A stretch of DNA of 64,000 nucleotides from Magnetospirillum sp. UT-4 (GCF_902729435.1 NZ_CACVCG010000046.1:157050-221049); one strand, 5' to 3'; shown: positions 47,033 to 57,139, counted from the stretch's first letter. Numbers and translations are program-made. Notes: generated from the letters alone by a model not told the origin.

Positions 47033-47999
47033 CCGGCACCTGCACCTTGTCGCCGAACCACAGGGTGGTCTGGGGGAAGGGGATCTCGATGCCCAGCTCG
47101 TCGAAGCGCTGCTTCATGCGGCGGTTGAAGGCGCGGCCGATCTTCCACTGGCTGCCCGGCTGGGTCTTCAGGCGCACCCGCACCACCACCGCCGAGGCCT
47201 CGAAGCGGTCCACCCCCATCACCTCCAGCGGCTCCAGCAGCTCGGGGCCGAGTTCGGGATCCAGCGCCAGCTCGGCGGCGATGCCGGAGAGCACCTCGAC
47301 CACCCGGTCGATGTCCTCGCGATAGGCGACGCCGGCGTCGATGAGGGCATAGCTGAAGTCGCGGGTCATGTTGACCACCGTGCCGACCGAGCCGAACGGG
47401 ATGGTGTGCACCGCCCCGGTGATGTCGCGCAGGCGGATGGCGCGGATGGACATGCCCTCGACCACCCCGGCATGGCCGTCGAGCTTGACCACGTCGCCGA
47501 TGGCGATGGTGTTCTCGAACAGGATGAAGGCGCCGGTGATGACGTCCTGCACCAGTTTCTGGGCGCCGAAGCCGATGGCGATGCCGACCACGCCGGCACC
47601 GGCCAGCAGCGGCGCGATGTTGATGCCGACCTCGGACAGCACGATCAGCACCACCATCACCACCAGCGCCACGAACAGCACGTTGCGGGCCAGCGGCAGC
47701 AGGGTGCGGGCCCGGGCGGTGCGATAGGCGCCGGCGCCCTCGCAGTCGAAGCGGGCCAGCCAGCGCTCGACCCCGCGCGAGGCCAGGTGCCACAGCACCA
47801 CGGCGCCGCTCACCACCAGGGTGATGGTCACCGCCGACGACAGCACCCGCCGGCCGATGGGCGAGACCACCACCTCGCGCAGCTCGGTGCCCCAGCCGCG
47901 GACGGCGACCAGCAGGCCCTCGGGCTCGGCCGCCAGGGCGGCGGCGGACAGCGCCGACAGCAGCACGACAGAGGCGAGGACGAGGCGCAAGGGGGGCAT
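47022..47999 (-). CDS. MscS-family mechanosensitive ion channel
   Basis: 325 residues. An N-terminal signal-anchor (LVLASVVLLSALSAAALA), three membrane segments, the pore-lining TM3 with AGVVGIAIGFGAQKLVQDVI and TGAFILFENTIAIGD, then the cytoplasmic beta domain (HTIPFGSVGTVVNMTRDF). It opens on hypo-osmotic tension. The ATG at 47997-47999 has GGAG 11 bp upstream; a GTG at 48011 is possible. Divergent from arsC. Confidence 0.93.
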   Translation of the reverse strand: MPPLRLVLASVVLLSALSAAALAAEPEGLLVAVRGWGTELREVVVSPIGRRVLSSAVTITLVVSGAVVLWHLASRGVERWLARFDCEGAGAYRTARARTLLPLARNVLFVALVVMVVLIVLSEVGINIAPLLAGAGVVGIAIGFGAQKLVQDVITGAFILFENTIAIGDVVKLDGHAGVVEGMSIRAIRLRDITGAVHTIPFGSVGTVVNMTRDFSYALIDAGVAYREDIDRVVEVLSGIAAELALDPELGPELLEPLEVMGVDRFEASAVVVRVRLKTQPGSQWKIGRAFNRRMKQRFDELGIEIPFPQTTLWFGDKVQVPVKV

Positions 48000-48108
48000 T
48001 GCCGGCGGCACTCCGCAAGGGGAAGACGGACCGGGAATAACGGCCGACTTTGACGAAACTATGGCGTGCGCCTACCTTTGGGGCAGTCCCTGGCAACGGA
48101 ACCCAGTC

Positions 48109-48453
48109 ATGAACGACGTCACCGTCTACCATAACCCCCGCTGCAGCAAGTCGCGCGAGACCCTGAAGCTGGTCGAGGACAGGGGCGTCACGCCGCGCGT
48201 GGTGGAATACCTGAAGACCCCGCCCGACGCTGCCGAGCTGGCCCGCATCCTCGCCCTGCTGGGCAAGCGCCCGGCCGACATCCTGCGCCGCAAGGAGGCG
48301 GCCGAGGCCGGCATCGATTCGGGCGCGCTGACCGACGACCAGCTGATCGCCGCCATGGTCGCCCATCCGGCGGTGATCGAACGGCCCATCGTGGTGGCCA
48401 ACGGCAAGGCGGCCCTGGGGCGGCCGCCGGAAAGCGTGCTGGCGATCCTGTAG
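48109..48453 (+). CDS. arsC: Arsenate reductase (glutaredoxin-type ArsC)
   Basis: 114 residues: catalytic Cys12 in HNPRCSKSRETL, and the later Arg residues in VIERPIVVANGKAALGRPPE that correspond to the arsenate-binding Arg94 and Arg107 region of E. coli ArsC. It reduces arsenate with glutathione and glutaredoxin. No arsR or arsB lies nearby, so it may be a stand-alone or related Spx/YffB-type reductase. Confidence 0.85.
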   Translation: MNDVTVYHNPRCSKSRETLKLVEDRGVTPRVVEYLKTPPDAAELARILALLGKRPADILRRKEAAEAGIDSGALTDDQLIAAMVAHPAVIERPIVVANGKAALGRPPESVLAIL

Positions 48454-48552
48454 AATTCCCTCCCCGTCCGGGGGAGCGCCCTATCCCCCAAGCATGGTTG
48501 CGCGGGCAAGCCGCCGCGGCGCAGGCTGATGCCGAAAGCGTGCGGAGGGCCG

Positions 48553-48840
48553 ATGGGCCGGGACGCCTACCTCAACGGCATGGAGCAGGGCCTGCGCGAT
48601 CTCTCGCTGAGGATCGAGGGGGTGCGCCTGCGCCTGCTCGATTCCCCCGATGGCGGGCTGAAGCGGGAGATGCTGCATCGCCTGGCGATGATGGAGCGGC
48701 GCCGCGACAGCATCCGCGACATGCTCGACGCGCTGACCGACGAGCCGGACGGCACCTGGGCGGACCTCAAGGCCGAGATCGACGGCGAATGGGACGCCCT
48801 GGTGGAATGCTTCGAACAGGACGTGGCCGGGTTGATGTGA
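48553..48840 (+). CDS. Hypothetical helical protein (95 aa)
   Basis: From the ATG at 48553, preceded by GGAGGG, 95 residues read MGRDAYLNGMEQGLRDLSLR and on as two long helices with coiled-coil-like spacing (MLHRLAMMERRRDSIRDMLD), ending in an acidic helix (WDALVECFEQDVAG). An in-frame ATG at 48529 would add 8 residues. Family not recognised; no signal peptide. Confidence 0.6.
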   Translation: MGRDAYLNGMEQGLRDLSLRIEGVRLRLLDSPDGGLKREMLHRLAMMERRRDSIRDMLDALTDEPDGTWADLKAEIDGEWDALVECFEQDVAGLM

Positions 48841-49144
48841 GGGTGTCGCAGCCCTCCCGGCTTCGCCCCGCTTGCGCCCTAGGGTCCGTACTCAATTAGG
48901 GTGTGGCCTGCGCCGAGACGAATTGGCCCGCCTGGCAGGAAGGACGCGCAGCGCGATGTGGACCATCGCGCAAGCGGCCTGACGCACCGGGAGGGCCCAC
49001 GTAGATCGCCGGGTCGTGAAGTTTACCGCCGGGCTGGCCGAGGGCCAGACCCGGTGGCCCGGCGATGACGAGTGGGGCGGGCGATTTCGAGTCCTTTCCA
49101 GCACAAGGCCATGGAAGCTGAAGGTTTCCGCGACTTTCATTCCC
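48841..49144. other. Intergenic region with repeat remnants
   Basis: 304 bp without a gene. GATCGCCGGGTC at about 49000 and CCCGGCGATGACG at 49057-49069 are halves of the REP family seen at 31040-31067. A patch around 48889-48990 (GGTCCGTACTCAATTAGGG onward) looks like the end of an insertion sequence or mobile remnant, but I cannot name it. Confidence 0.4.
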
Positions 49145-49933
49145 TCACCCCAGCAGCGCCTCGACCGTGCGGATCATCCGCGCCAGATCGGCGGGGCGGC
49201 TGAGGCGGTGCTCGCCGTCCTTGACCAGGGTCACCTCGACGTCGTCGCCGACCAGGCATTCGGCGATGCGCAAGGCGGTGCGCCAGGGAACGTCGGCGTC
49301 GTTCTGGCCGTGGATCAGCCGCACCGGGCAGTCCAGGTTGATGGCGTCGCGCAGCAAAAGGTGGTTGCGCCCCTCGTCGATCAGCAGGCGCGGGATCGAC
49401 CATGGATCGTCGGGGTCGTAGCAATTCTCCATCATCACCCGGCCGGTCTCGCGCATCTCGCGCCGCTGGGCCTCGTCGAAGCCGGCCCACATCAGGTCCT
49501 CGGTGAAGTCGGGAGCGGCGGCGATGCCGACCAGGCCGGCGACGCGGCGCGGCCGCTCCAGTGCCGCCAGCAGGGCGATCCAGCCGCCCAGGCTGGAGCC
49601 CACCAGCACCTGCGGCCCCGCGGTCAGGGTGTCGATCACCGCCAGGGCGTCGTCCTTCCAGCGGCCGATGCAGCCGTCCTCGACCGCACCCGAGCTTTGG
49701 CCGTGACCGAACAGATCGAAGCGGAGGAAGGCGGTGCCCCGGGCGGCGCAGAAGGCTTCCAGCGCCAGCGCCTTGTCGCCCTCCATGTCGGAGTGGAAGC
49801 CATGCAGGAACACCACGCCCGGACCCGTTCCGGCGGCACGACGGTAGGCGATGGACGCGCCGTCCCCGCGTGCTAATATCCCGGCCCCGACGGGCAGGGT
49901 CCCGTCATTCGTTGGGTTCGTCATAGCATCCAT
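49145..49933 (-). CDS. Alpha/beta hydrolase
   Basis: 262 residues with the full fold: oxyanion loop VVFLHGFHSDMEGDK, nucleophile Ser in LVGSSLGGWIALL (GxSxGG), acid in HGQNDADVPWR and the catalytic His in KDGEHRLSRP. It resembles serine hydrolases of the ABHD10 / palmitoyl-thioesterase-like group; substrate unknown. The first ATG at 49931-49933 lies 2 bp from the start of the divergent glycosyltransferase; a second at 49922-49924 is possible, and the domain begins about residue 20. Confidence 0.9.
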   Translation of the reverse strand: MDAMTNPTNDGTLPVGAGILARGDGASIAYRRAAGTGPGVVFLHGFHSDMEGDKALALEAFCAARGTAFLRFDLFGHGQSSGAVEDGCIGRWKDDALAVIDTLTAGPQVLVGSSLGGWIALLAALERPRRVAGLVGIAAAPDFTEDLMWAGFDEAQRREMRETGRVMMENCYDPDDPWSIPRLLIDEGRNHLLLRDAINLDCPVRLIHGQNDADVPWRTALRIAECLVGDDVEVTLVKDGEHRLSRPADLARMIRTVEALLG

Positions 49934-49935
49934 CC

Positions 49936-51183
49936 ATGTCCACCGAGAATTCCACCGCCATCGAAGCGCCTGCCGCCCCCGGCCGTCAACCCCCAGACCG
50001 TCAGGCCCCAGACCGTCAGGCCCCCGACCGTCAGCCCGTCGTCCTGCAGGTGCTGCCCGCCCTGGTCACCGGCGGCGTCGAACGCGGCACCGTCGAGGTC
50101 GCCCAGGCGCTGGTCGAGGCCGGCTGGACCAGTATCGTCGCCTCGTCCGGCGGCCCCATGGTGCGCGAGCTGACCCGCGTCGGCGCCGAGCACGTGGAGA
50201 TGCCGCTGGCCTCGAAGAAGCCGTGGGACATGCGCGCCAATGTCGGCCGGCTGGAGGCGCTGATCCGCGAGCGCGGCGTCGATATCGTCCACGCCCGCAG
50301 CCGCGCCCCGGCCTGGAGCGCGCTGGCCGCCGCAAACCGCACCGGCGCCCACTTCCTCACCACCTTCCACGGCACCTACAACCTGGGTTGGTTCGGGCTC
50401 AAGCACGTCTACAATTCGGTGATGACCCGCGGCGAGCGGGTGATCGCCATTTCCGATTTCATCGCCGAGCACGCCCGCCGCATATACGGTGTCGATGCCG
50501 CCCGCATCCGGGTCATCCATCGCGGCGTCGATCTCAGGAAGTTCGACCCGGTGCGCGTCAGCCCCGAGCGCATCATCCAGCTGGCCCACCGCTGGCGCCT
50601 GCCCGACGGCTTCCCGGTGATCATGCTGCCCGGCCGCCTGACCCGCTGGAAGGGGCAGGAGGTGCTGATCCGGGCGCTGGCCGAACTGGGCCGCCACGAC
50701 GTGCGCTGCCTGCTGGTGGGCTCGGACCAGGGCCGCACCGGCTATCGCCAGGACCTGGTGAACCTGATCCGCAAGCTCGACTTGGTGGACGTGGTGCACA
50801 TCGTCGACGAATGCAACGACATGCCCGCCGCCTACATGCTGACCGACATCGCGGTGTCGGCCTCCACCGATCCCGAGGCCTTCGGCCGGGTGGTGGTCGA
50901 GGCCCAGGCCATGGGCCGGCCGGTGATCGCCACCGACCACGGCGGCGCGCGCGAGACCATCCTGCCCGGGCGCACCGGCTGGCTGGTCACCCCCGGCGAT
51001 CCGTCGTCGCTGGCCTCGGCCCTGGCCCGCTTCCTGACCCTGACCGCCGAGGAGCGCGGCGACATGGCGGTGCTGGCGCAAAGCTTCGTGCGCGAGAACT
51101 TCACCCGCGAGGCCATGTGCGCCAAGACCCTGGCAGTCTACCGCGACGTGCTGGCGGGAGAGGCGGAGGCGGAGACCGATTGA
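49936..51183 (+). CDS. GT4-family glycosyltransferase
   Basis: 415 residues with a GT-B fold. N-terminal LPALVTGGVERGTVEVAQAL, the middle FHGTYNLGWFGLKHVYNSVM, IHRGVDLRKFDP, and the donor site STDPEAFGRVVVEAQAMGRP with HGGARET. Likely acts on lipopolysaccharide or other surface glycan. A PDRQA repeat (PDRQAPDRQAPDRQ) fills residues 20-33, before the conserved part, so the true start might be later. The following GT9 gene overlaps by 4 bp. Confidence 0.9.
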   Translation: MSTENSTAIEAPAAPGRQPPDRQAPDRQAPDRQPVVLQVLPALVTGGVERGTVEVAQALVEAGWTSIVASSGGPMVRELTRVGAEHVEMPLASKKPWDMRANVGRLEALIRERGVDIVHARSRAPAWSALAAANRTGAHFLTTFHGTYNLGWFGLKHVYNSVMTRGERVIAISDFIAEHARRIYGVDAARIRVIHRGVDLRKFDPVRVSPERIIQLAHRWRLPDGFPVIMLPGRLTRWKGQEVLIRALAELGRHDVRCLLVGSDQGRTGYRQDLVNLIRKLDLVDVVHIVDECNDMPAAYMLTDIAVSASTDPEAFGRVVVEAQAMGRPVIATDHGGARETILPGRTGWLVTPGDPSSLASALARFLTLTAEERGDMAVLAQSFVRENFTREAMCAKTLAVYRDVLAGEAEAETD

Positions 51184-52103
51184 GCGCCGAGCGCATCCTG
51201 GTGGTCAAGCTGGGCGCCCTGGGCGATTTCGTCCAGGCCTTCGGCCCCTTCGCCGCCATCCGCGGCCATCATGCCGGCGCCGAGATCACCCTGCTCACCA
51301 CCCGGCCTTTCGCCGAACTGGCCGCCGCTTCGCCGTGGTTCGACCACGTCTGGATCGACGACAAGCCGAAACCGTGGCACTTCGCCCGCCTGGCCGGCCT
51401 GCGCGACCGCCTCAAGGGCGGGCGCTTCACCCGGGTCTACGACCTGCAGACCTCGGACCGCTCGTCGTCCTATTTCCGCCTGATGGGCGGTGGCGTCCAG
51501 TGGTCGGGCATCGCCCGGGGCTGCTCGCATCCCCACGCCAATCCGCTCCGCGACGCCATGCACACGGTGGACCGCCAGGCCGAGCAGCTGGCCATGGCCG
51601 GCATCGAGGCGGTGCCGGCGCCCGATCTGTCCTGGGCCGGCGCCGATGCGGCGCGCTTCGGCCTGCCCCGTCCCTACGCCCTGCTGTGCCCGGGCGGCGC
51701 CCCCCACCGCCCGGCCAAGCGCTGGCCGGCCGAGCGCTTCGCCGCCCTGGCCGGGTGGCTGGCGGCGCGCGGGGTGGCGCCGGTGCTGATCGGCACCGAC
51801 AAGGAACGCCAGGCGCTGGGCACCATCACCGCCGCCTGCCCGCGGGCGGTGGACCTGGGCGGGCGCACCTCGTTCCCGGACATCCTGGGGCTGGGCCGGG
51901 GCGCCCTGGCGGCGGTGGGCAACGACACCGGACCGATGCACCTGATCGCCGCCTCTGGGTGTCCGTCGGTGGTGTTGTTCTCCCACGAATCGGACCCCAC
52001 CTTGTGTGCACCGCGCGGATTGGTACGCGTGCTGCGCGTCCCCAGCCTCGACGGCCTGGAGAGCGCGGCGGTCGAAGCCGCCATCGCCGAACTGACGGGT
52101 TAG
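51180..52103 (+). CDS. Glycosyltransferase family 9 (heptosyltransferase-like)
   Basis: 307 residues from a TTG at 51180 overlapping the GT4 stop. It starts ILVVKLGALGDFVQAFGPFA, the classic GT9 N-terminus, and has the nucleotide-sugar site PAKRWPAERFAALAGWL and NDTGPMHLIAASGCPSVVLF. The family transfers heptose to the LPS core. With the GT4 gene and the metallophosphoesterase gene it forms a short envelope-glycan operon. Confidence 0.92.
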   Translation: MSAERILVVKLGALGDFVQAFGPFAAIRGHHAGAEITLLTTRPFAELAAASPWFDHVWIDDKPKPWHFARLAGLRDRLKGGRFTRVYDLQTSDRSSSYFRLMGGGVQWSGIARGCSHPHANPLRDAMHTVDRQAEQLAMAGIEAVPAPDLSWAGADAARFGLPRPYALLCPGGAPHRPAKRWPAERFAALAGWLAARGVAPVLIGTDKERQALGTITAACPRAVDLGGRTSFPDILGLGRGALAAVGNDTGPMHLIAASGCPSVVLFSHESDPTLCAPRGLVRVLRVPSLDGLESAAVEAAIAELTG

Positions 52104-52110
52104 AACTCGC

Positions 52111-53043
52111 ATGGGGCACGACGAACGGGTCCTGGCACGTGCCGCCTGGCGCGCCCAGCGCATCGCCTTCGAGCGCGACCTCGGCCGGCGCATCCGCCAC
52201 GGTGTCGGCGGCCCGGCCCGCATCTCGTGGCGCGAGCCGCTGCTGATCGGCCTCGACCGGATGGCATCAAGGCTCGGCATGCGCCGGCTGGGGGTGCGGC
52301 TGGCCAGCGGCTTCGTCATCAGCCGCCACGACATCGCCGTGCCCGGCCTGCCGGCGCCGTTCGACGGCTATCGCATCCTGCACCTGTCCGACCTGCATGC
52401 CGACATCGTCCCCGGCGCGGTCGAGGCGGTGGCACGGCGGCTGGCCGGCGAAGCCTTCGACCTGGTGGCGCTGACCGGCGATTACCAGACCGACCACGGC
52501 CCGCCTCTGCCCGAGGTTTACGCCGGCATCGGCCACGCGCTGGCGATGCTGGCGCCGGTGGACGGGGCGTTCGCCGTATTGGGCAACCACGACCACCACG
52601 ACACGCCCGAGGCGCTGGAGGCGCAGGGGGTGACCCTCCTGCTGAACGAACGGTCGGTGATCGGGCGCGGCGGCGCCTCGCTTTCCCTGGTCGGAACCGA
52701 CGACGTCCATGCCTTCTGTTCGGCGGCGGCGCTGGCGCTGCTGGGGGCGCCCGCCCCGGGCCCCTCGGTCGCCCTGGTGCATTCGCCCGAGGCCGCCGAC
52801 ATCGCCGCCGCCGCCGGCCATGCGCTCTACCTGTGCGGCCATACCCATGGCGGCCAGATCTGCCTGCCCGGCGGCCGCCCGCTGGTGACGGTGCTGGAAC
52901 GCCACCGCGACCTGGCATCGGGGCGCTGGCGGCTGGGCGGGATGCAGGGCTTCACCAATCGCGGCCTGGGCGCCAGCGTGCCGCCCATCCGCCTGAACTG
53001 CCCGGCCGAGGCGGCGGTGTTGACCCTGATCCGTCAATCTTGA
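52111..53043 (+). CDS. Metallophosphoesterase (YaeI-like)
   Basis: 310 residues. The calcineurin-like metal motifs are in order: [36 protein letters not shown] and [16 protein letters not shown]. This subgroup is related to YaeI / UDP-2,3-diacylglucosamine pyrophosphohydrolase (LpxH-like) enzymes, and the context beside two glycosyltransferases would fit lipid or LPS metabolism, but the substrate is not shown. It starts 7 bp after the GT9 stop; thrS follows about 76 bp later. Confidence 0.9.
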   Translation: MGHDERVLARAAWRAQRIAFERDLGRRIRHGVGGPARISWREPLLIGLDRMASRLGMRRLGVRLASGFVISRHDIAVPGLPAPFDGYRILHLSDLHADIVPGAVEAVARRLAGEAFDLVALTGDYQTDHGPPLPEVYAGIGHALAMLAPVDGAFAVLGNHDHHDTPEALEAQGVTLLLNERSVIGRGGASLSLVGTDDVHAFCSAAALALLGAPAPGPSVALVHSPEAADIAAAAGHALYLCGHTHGGQICLPGGRPLVTVLERHRDLASGRWRLGGMQGFTNRGLGASVPPIRLNCPAEAAVLTLIRQS

Positions 53044-53119
53044 CTTGGCCCCCAAAGGCCGTAGAGTCCCGGATTCCCGTTTTTCCGCAAACGCGAACAG
53101 CAAGCGAAGGTCGCTCATC

Positions 53120-55036
53120 ATGGTCGCCATCACGCTCCCCGACGGCTCGGTGCGCTCCTATCCCGGTCCGGTGACCGGGCTGGACGTCGCCAGGGACATC
53201 GGCCCCGGCCTCGCCAAGGCGGCGCTGGCCATCCGTGTCGATGGTGCCATGAAGGACCTGGCCACCACCCTGGACCGCGACACCAACCTGGCCATCGTCA
53301 CCGCCAAGGACGGCGCCGACGCGCTGGAGCTGCTGCGCCACGACGCCGCCCACATCATGGCCGAGGCGGTCAAGGAGCTGTACCCCGAGACCCAGGTGAC
53401 CATCGGCCCGGCCATCGAGAACGGGTTCTATTACGACTTCGCCCGCCCGGTTCCGTTCACCCCCGAGGACCTGGAAAAGATCGAGGCGCGGATGAAGGAG
53501 ATCGTCGACCGCGACGAGGCCATCACCCGCGAGGAATGGGACCGCGACGAGGCGGTGAGGTTCTTCGACTCCCTGGGCGAGAAATACAAGGCCGAGATCA
53601 TCGCCTCGATCCCGGCGGGCCAGCCCATCGGCCTGTATCGCCAGGGCCAGTTCATCGATCTGTGCCGCGGCCCGCATTTGCCGTCCACCGCCAAGCTGGG
53701 CAAGGCGTTCAAGCTGATGAAGCTGGCCGGCGCCTATTGGCGCGGCGATTCCCGCAACGAGATGCTGCAGCGCATCTACGGCACCGCGTGGTTCGACAAG
53801 AAGGACCTGGAGGCCTATCTCCACATGCTGGAGGAGGCCGAGAAGCGCGACCACCGCCGGCTGGGCCGCGAGATGAACCTGTTCCACCAGCAGGAAGAGG
53901 CGGTGGGATCGGTGTTCTGGCATCCCAAGGGCTGGACCCTGTACCGCGCCGTCGAGAGCTACATGCGCAAGCGCCTCGACGCCAACGGCTATGTGGAGGT
54001 CAAGACGCCGCAGCTGGTGGATTACTCGCTGTGGGAGGCCTCGGGCCACGCCGACAAGTTCTCGGAAAGCATGTTCACCGTGCGCACCCAGGACGAACGC
54101 CACCTGGCGGTCAAGCCCATGAACTGCCCCTGCCACGTCCAGATCTACCGCCAGGGCATCAAGAGCTACCGCGACCTGCCGCTGCGCATGGCCGAGTTCG
54201 GCTCGTGCCATCGCTACGAGCCGTCGGGGGCGCTGCACGGCATCATGCGGGTGCGCGCCTTCACCCAGGACGACGCCCACATCTTCTGCACCGAGGACCA
54301 GATCACCGCCGAGACCATCGCCTTCTGCGAGCTGCTGAAGACGGTCTACACCGATTTCGGCTTCACCGAGGTGCGGGTCAAGTTCTCGGACCGCCCCGAG
54401 AAGCGGGCCGGCTCCGACGAGGTCTGGGACAAGGCCGAAGGCGCGCTGAAGCAGGCGGCCGAGGCGGCCGGCCTGGAGATGACCCTCAATCCCGGCGAGG
54501 GCGCCTTCTACGGCCCCAAGCTGGAATTCGTGCTGAAGGACACCATCGGCCGCGACTGGCAATGCGGCACCTTGCAGGTGGACTTCGTCCTGCCGGAGCG
54601 CCTGGACGCCGCCTATACCGCCGAGGACGGCAGCCGCAAGCGCCCGGTGATGCTGCACCGGGCCATCCTGGGCTCGTTCGAGCGGTTCCTGGGCATTCTG
54701 ATCGAGCACCATGCCGGGCGCTTCCCGCTGTGGCTGGCCCCCACCCAGGTGGTGGTGGCGACCATCGTGTCGGACGTCGATGGCTTCGCCGAGGAGGCGG
54801 TCAAGGCGCTGCGCGCCGCCGGCCTGCGCGCCGAGGCCGATCTGAGGAACGAGAAGATCAACAAGAAGGTGGCCGAGCATTCCCAGGCCAAGGTGCCGGT
54901 GCTGCTGGTGGTCGGCCGGCGCGAGGCCGAGAACGGCCAGGTCGCCATGCGCCGTCTCGGCAGCCCGGACCAAGAAATCGTTGCGCTGGATCAGGCGGTT
55001 GCTAAACTGACGGCGGAATCCGCGCCGCCCGGCTGA
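53120..55036 (+). CDS. thrS: Threonyl-tRNA synthetase
   Basis: 638 residues. TGS domain (about 1-60, [20 protein letters not shown]), editing domain with [16 protein letters not shown], class II catalytic core ([11 protein letters not shown] zinc Cys, [33 protein letters not shown]) and anticodon-binding domain (PTQVVVATI... [18 protein letters not shown]). Attaches threonine to tRNA-Thr. The ATG at 53120 opens [10 protein letters not shown], the family start. Confidence 0.98.
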   Translation: MVAITLPDGSVRSYPGPVTGLDVARDIGPGLAKAALAIRVDGAMKDLATTLDRDTNLAIVTAKDGADALELLRHDAAHIMAEAVKELYPETQVTIGPAIENGFYYDFARPVPFTPEDLEKIEARMKEIVDRDEAITREEWDRDEAVRFFDSLGEKYKAEIIASIPAGQPIGLYRQGQFIDLCRGPHLPSTAKLGKAFKLMKLAGAYWRGDSRNEMLQRIYGTAWFDKKDLEAYLHMLEEAEKRDHRRLGREMNLFHQQEEAVGSVFWHPKGWTLYRAVESYMRKRLDANGYVEVKTPQLVDYSLWEASGHADKFSESMFTVRTQDERHLAVKPMNCPCHVQIYRQGIKSYRDLPLRMAEFGSCHRYEPSGALHGIMRVRAFTQDDAHIFCTEDQITAETIAFCELLKTVYTDFGFTEVRVKFSDRPEKRAGSDEVWDKAEGALKQAAEAAGLEMTLNPGEGAFYGPKLEFVLKDTIGRDWQCGTLQVDFVLPERLDAAYTAEDGSRKRPVMLHRAILGSFERFLGILIEHHAGRFPLWLAPTQVVVATIVSDVDGFAEEAVKALRAAGLRAEADLRNEKINKKVAEHSQAKVPVLLVVGRREAENGQVAMRRLGSPDQEIVALDQAVAKLTAESAPPG

Positions 55037-55133
55037 GCCCGGGCGAGCGCGCATTGCAGGAGCCGGACCGGAAAACACCGCGGGGGACAGGCGGCCGGTC
55101 CATTATCGAGTTCGAACCGATGGAGAGGTTTAC

Positions 55134-55670
55134 ATAGCCAGGCCACCCATGCAGACGCCGCCCAAGAACGACGGGCCGCGCGTCAACCGAGAGATCGACG
55201 CCCGTTCCATCCGCCTTGTCGGGCCGGAAGGGGAAATGATCGGAGTCGTGTCCCTGCGCGAGGGACTCACCATGGCGGAGGAAGCCGGCCTCGACCTGGT
55301 CGAGGTGTCGCCCAACGCCGACCCGCCGGTCTGCAAGATTCTGGACTTCGGAAAATTCAAGTACGAGGACCAGAAGAAGAAGAACGCGGCACGCAAGAAG
55401 CAGAAAGTCATCGAGGTCAAGGAGATCAAGCTCCGGCCCAACATCGATGACAATGACTACGGCGTGAAGATGCGCAACATGCGCAAGTTCCTGGAGGAAG
55501 GCGACAAGGTCAAGGTCACCCTGCGCTTCCGCGGCCGCGAACTGGCCCACCAGGATCTCGGCATGAAGGTGCTGGAGCGGGTGCGCGACGACCTCGAGGA
55601 TCTGGGCAAGGTCGAGCAGATCCCCAAGATGGAAGGCCGCCAGATGGTGATGGTGATCTCGCCGCGCTGA
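55134..55670 (+). CDS. infC: Translation initiation factor IF-3 (proposed AUA start)
   Basis: IF-3 checks start-codon pairing on the 30S subunit. The protein has its N domain ([40 protein letters not shown]), Lys-rich linker and C domain ([38 protein letters not shown]). From the ATG at 55149 it has 173 residues. But GGAGAGG at 55122-55128 lies 20 bp from that ATG and 5 bp from an in-frame AUA at 55134, giving [12 protein letters not shown] and 178 residues. IF-3 genes often use rare starts (AUU, AUC, AUA) for autoregulation, so AUA is favoured. A hairpin GGACCGG/CCGGTCC lies in the leader (55065-55101). Confidence 0.95.
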   Translation: MARPPMQTPPKNDGPRVNREIDARSIRLVGPEGEMIGVVSLREGLTMAEEAGLDLVEVSPNADPPVCKILDFGKFKYEDQKKKNAARKKQKVIEVKEIKLRPNIDDNDYGVKMRNMRKFLEEGDKVKVTLRFRGRELAHQDLGMKVLERVRDDLEDLGKVEQIPKMEGRQMVMVISPR

Positions 55671-55775
55671 GGCGCCGGCGACCCGTCACCTCACCCGTTT
55701 CGACGGGGTTGCGGAGACCGGCCCTTTGCGCTAGTCTCCGCGCCTTCCCGTCGATCGGGTGCTTCCTTTTCCTGC
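55671..55775. other. Gap between infC and tRNA-Ser
   Basis: 105 bp with no gene. A mild T-run (CTTCCTTTTCC) sits just before the tRNA. Any infC terminator is not obvious. Confidence 0.3.
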
Positions 55776-55865
<90 letters not shown>

Positions 55866-56017
55866 TTCATCCGCCGACAGGAAAGTCCTGTCGCCTCGGG
55901 GCGGGGGCGGTGGTGCGTGATCCCCTGGTTCGCCGGCGCTTCCGCACCTGCTGCGTCCCGCCCTCCTCGGGTCTTCGTGCCAGCCTCTCCGATTGAGCTC
56001 GCTACGTTGGAACCGGA

Positions 56018-57070
56018 ATGACGTCCTTCGCGCCTTCCTTTCTGACACACCTGGTGGTCCCGCCGCGTCTGTTGCGCATGGTGGCGGCCCTGACCGAGTA
56101 CCGCGGCAAACAAAGCCTATGGGCGCAGACCAAGCCCGAGGTGCTCAAGCGCCTGCGCCAGGTAGCGGTTATCGAGAGTGTGGAGTCCTCCAGCCGGATG
56201 GAGAACGTCGAGGTCGGCCCCCACACCTTCGACCGCATCGTCCGAAATGCCGCCGATCCCGAGACCACCGACCGGTCCCAGGCCGAATTGGCCGGCTATC
56301 GCGATGCCCTGGCGTTGATCCATCAGAATGCCGCCGATATGCCGCCGACCGAAAACGTCGTTCGCCAACTGCATGGCATGCTGATGCGGTTCACTGCTGC
56401 GGGGGGCGGCACTTACAAGCTGGCGACCAACGACATCGTCGAGAAGGACGCCACCGGCGCAATCATGCGGGTGCGGCTCCGCACCGTCACACCGGCGCTG
56501 ACCGCGGCAGCCATGACCGAACTGCACGAGGCGCTGGCCCGGGCACTCGACGAGGGCGAGATCGAGCCGGTCCTGCTGGTGCCGCTATATGTGCACGATT
56601 TCCTGTGCATCCACCCTTTCCCCGACGGGAACGGCCGGGTTGCCCGCCTGGTGACTCTGCTGCTGCTCTACCGCATGGGATACGAAGTCGGCCGTTACGT
56701 CAGCTTGGAGCGCCTGATCGAGGACAGCAAGGCTACCTATTACGACAGCCTCGCCCTATCCGACGTTCGCTGGGCGGATGGTGGACACAACCATGTCCCG
56801 TTCACCGAATATCTGCTGGGCACGGTGCTTGCCGCCTACCGCGAATTGGAGGAGAGCACCGCCATCGACCTTGACCATGGAGCCCGTACCCGGATGGTGG
56901 AGAGGGCGGTCATGGCTCTGCCGGCGCGGTTCCGTTTGTCCGACGTGGAAAAGATGTGCCCTCTGGTCGGGCGAGACACCATCCGAAGCGCCCTCGGCAA
57001 ACTCAAGCATGACGGCAAGATCGTCAGCGACGGACGGGGACGGGCGGCCGGGTGGCGTCGTCTGGCGTGA
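56018..57070 (+). CDS. Fic-domain protein (AMP-transferase family)
   Basis: 350 residues. The active-site motif is HPFPDGNGRVAR (residues 199-210), matching HxFx(D/E)GNGRxxR, so it is probably competent to AMPylate. An inhibitory-helix motif, SSRMEN at residues 58-63 ((S/T)xxxE(G/N)), lies in the N-terminal helix, as in class II self-inhibited Fic proteins. The C-terminus looks like a winged helix (LSDVEKMCPLVGRDTIRSAL). Target unknown. It is 152 bp after tRNA-Ser and its codon mix is less GC-extreme than the neighbours, consistent with acquisition. Confidence 0.92.
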   Translation: MTSFAPSFLTHLVVPPRLLRMVAALTEYRGKQSLWAQTKPEVLKRLRQVAVIESVESSSRMENVEVGPHTFDRIVRNAADPETTDRSQAELAGYRDALALIHQNAADMPPTENVVRQLHGMLMRFTAAGGGTYKLATNDIVEKDATGAIMRVRLRTVTPALTAAAMTELHEALARALDEGEIEPVLLVPLYVHDFLCIHPFPDGNGRVARLVTLLLLYRMGYEVGRYVSLERLIEDSKATYYDSLALSDVRWADGGHNHVPFTEYLLGTVLAAYRELEESTAIDLDHGARTRMVERAVMALPARFRLSDVEKMCPLVGRDTIRSALGKLKHDGKIVSDGRGRAAGWRRLA

Positions 57071-57096
57071 GCGGATGGAACCGATCGCGCCTCGGC

Positions 57097-57139
57097 AAAT
57101 GGATTAAATGGCAGCACTTTAATCCATTTAATGCCATTT
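57097..57139. repeat. AT-rich double inverted repeat after fic
   Basis: AAATGGATTAAA (57097-57108) pairs with TTTAATCCATTT (57118-57129), and AAATGGCA (57106-57113) with TGCCATTT (57132-57139). It lies 26 bp past the fic stop and may act as a terminator or binding site; no T-run follows. Confidence 0.6.
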
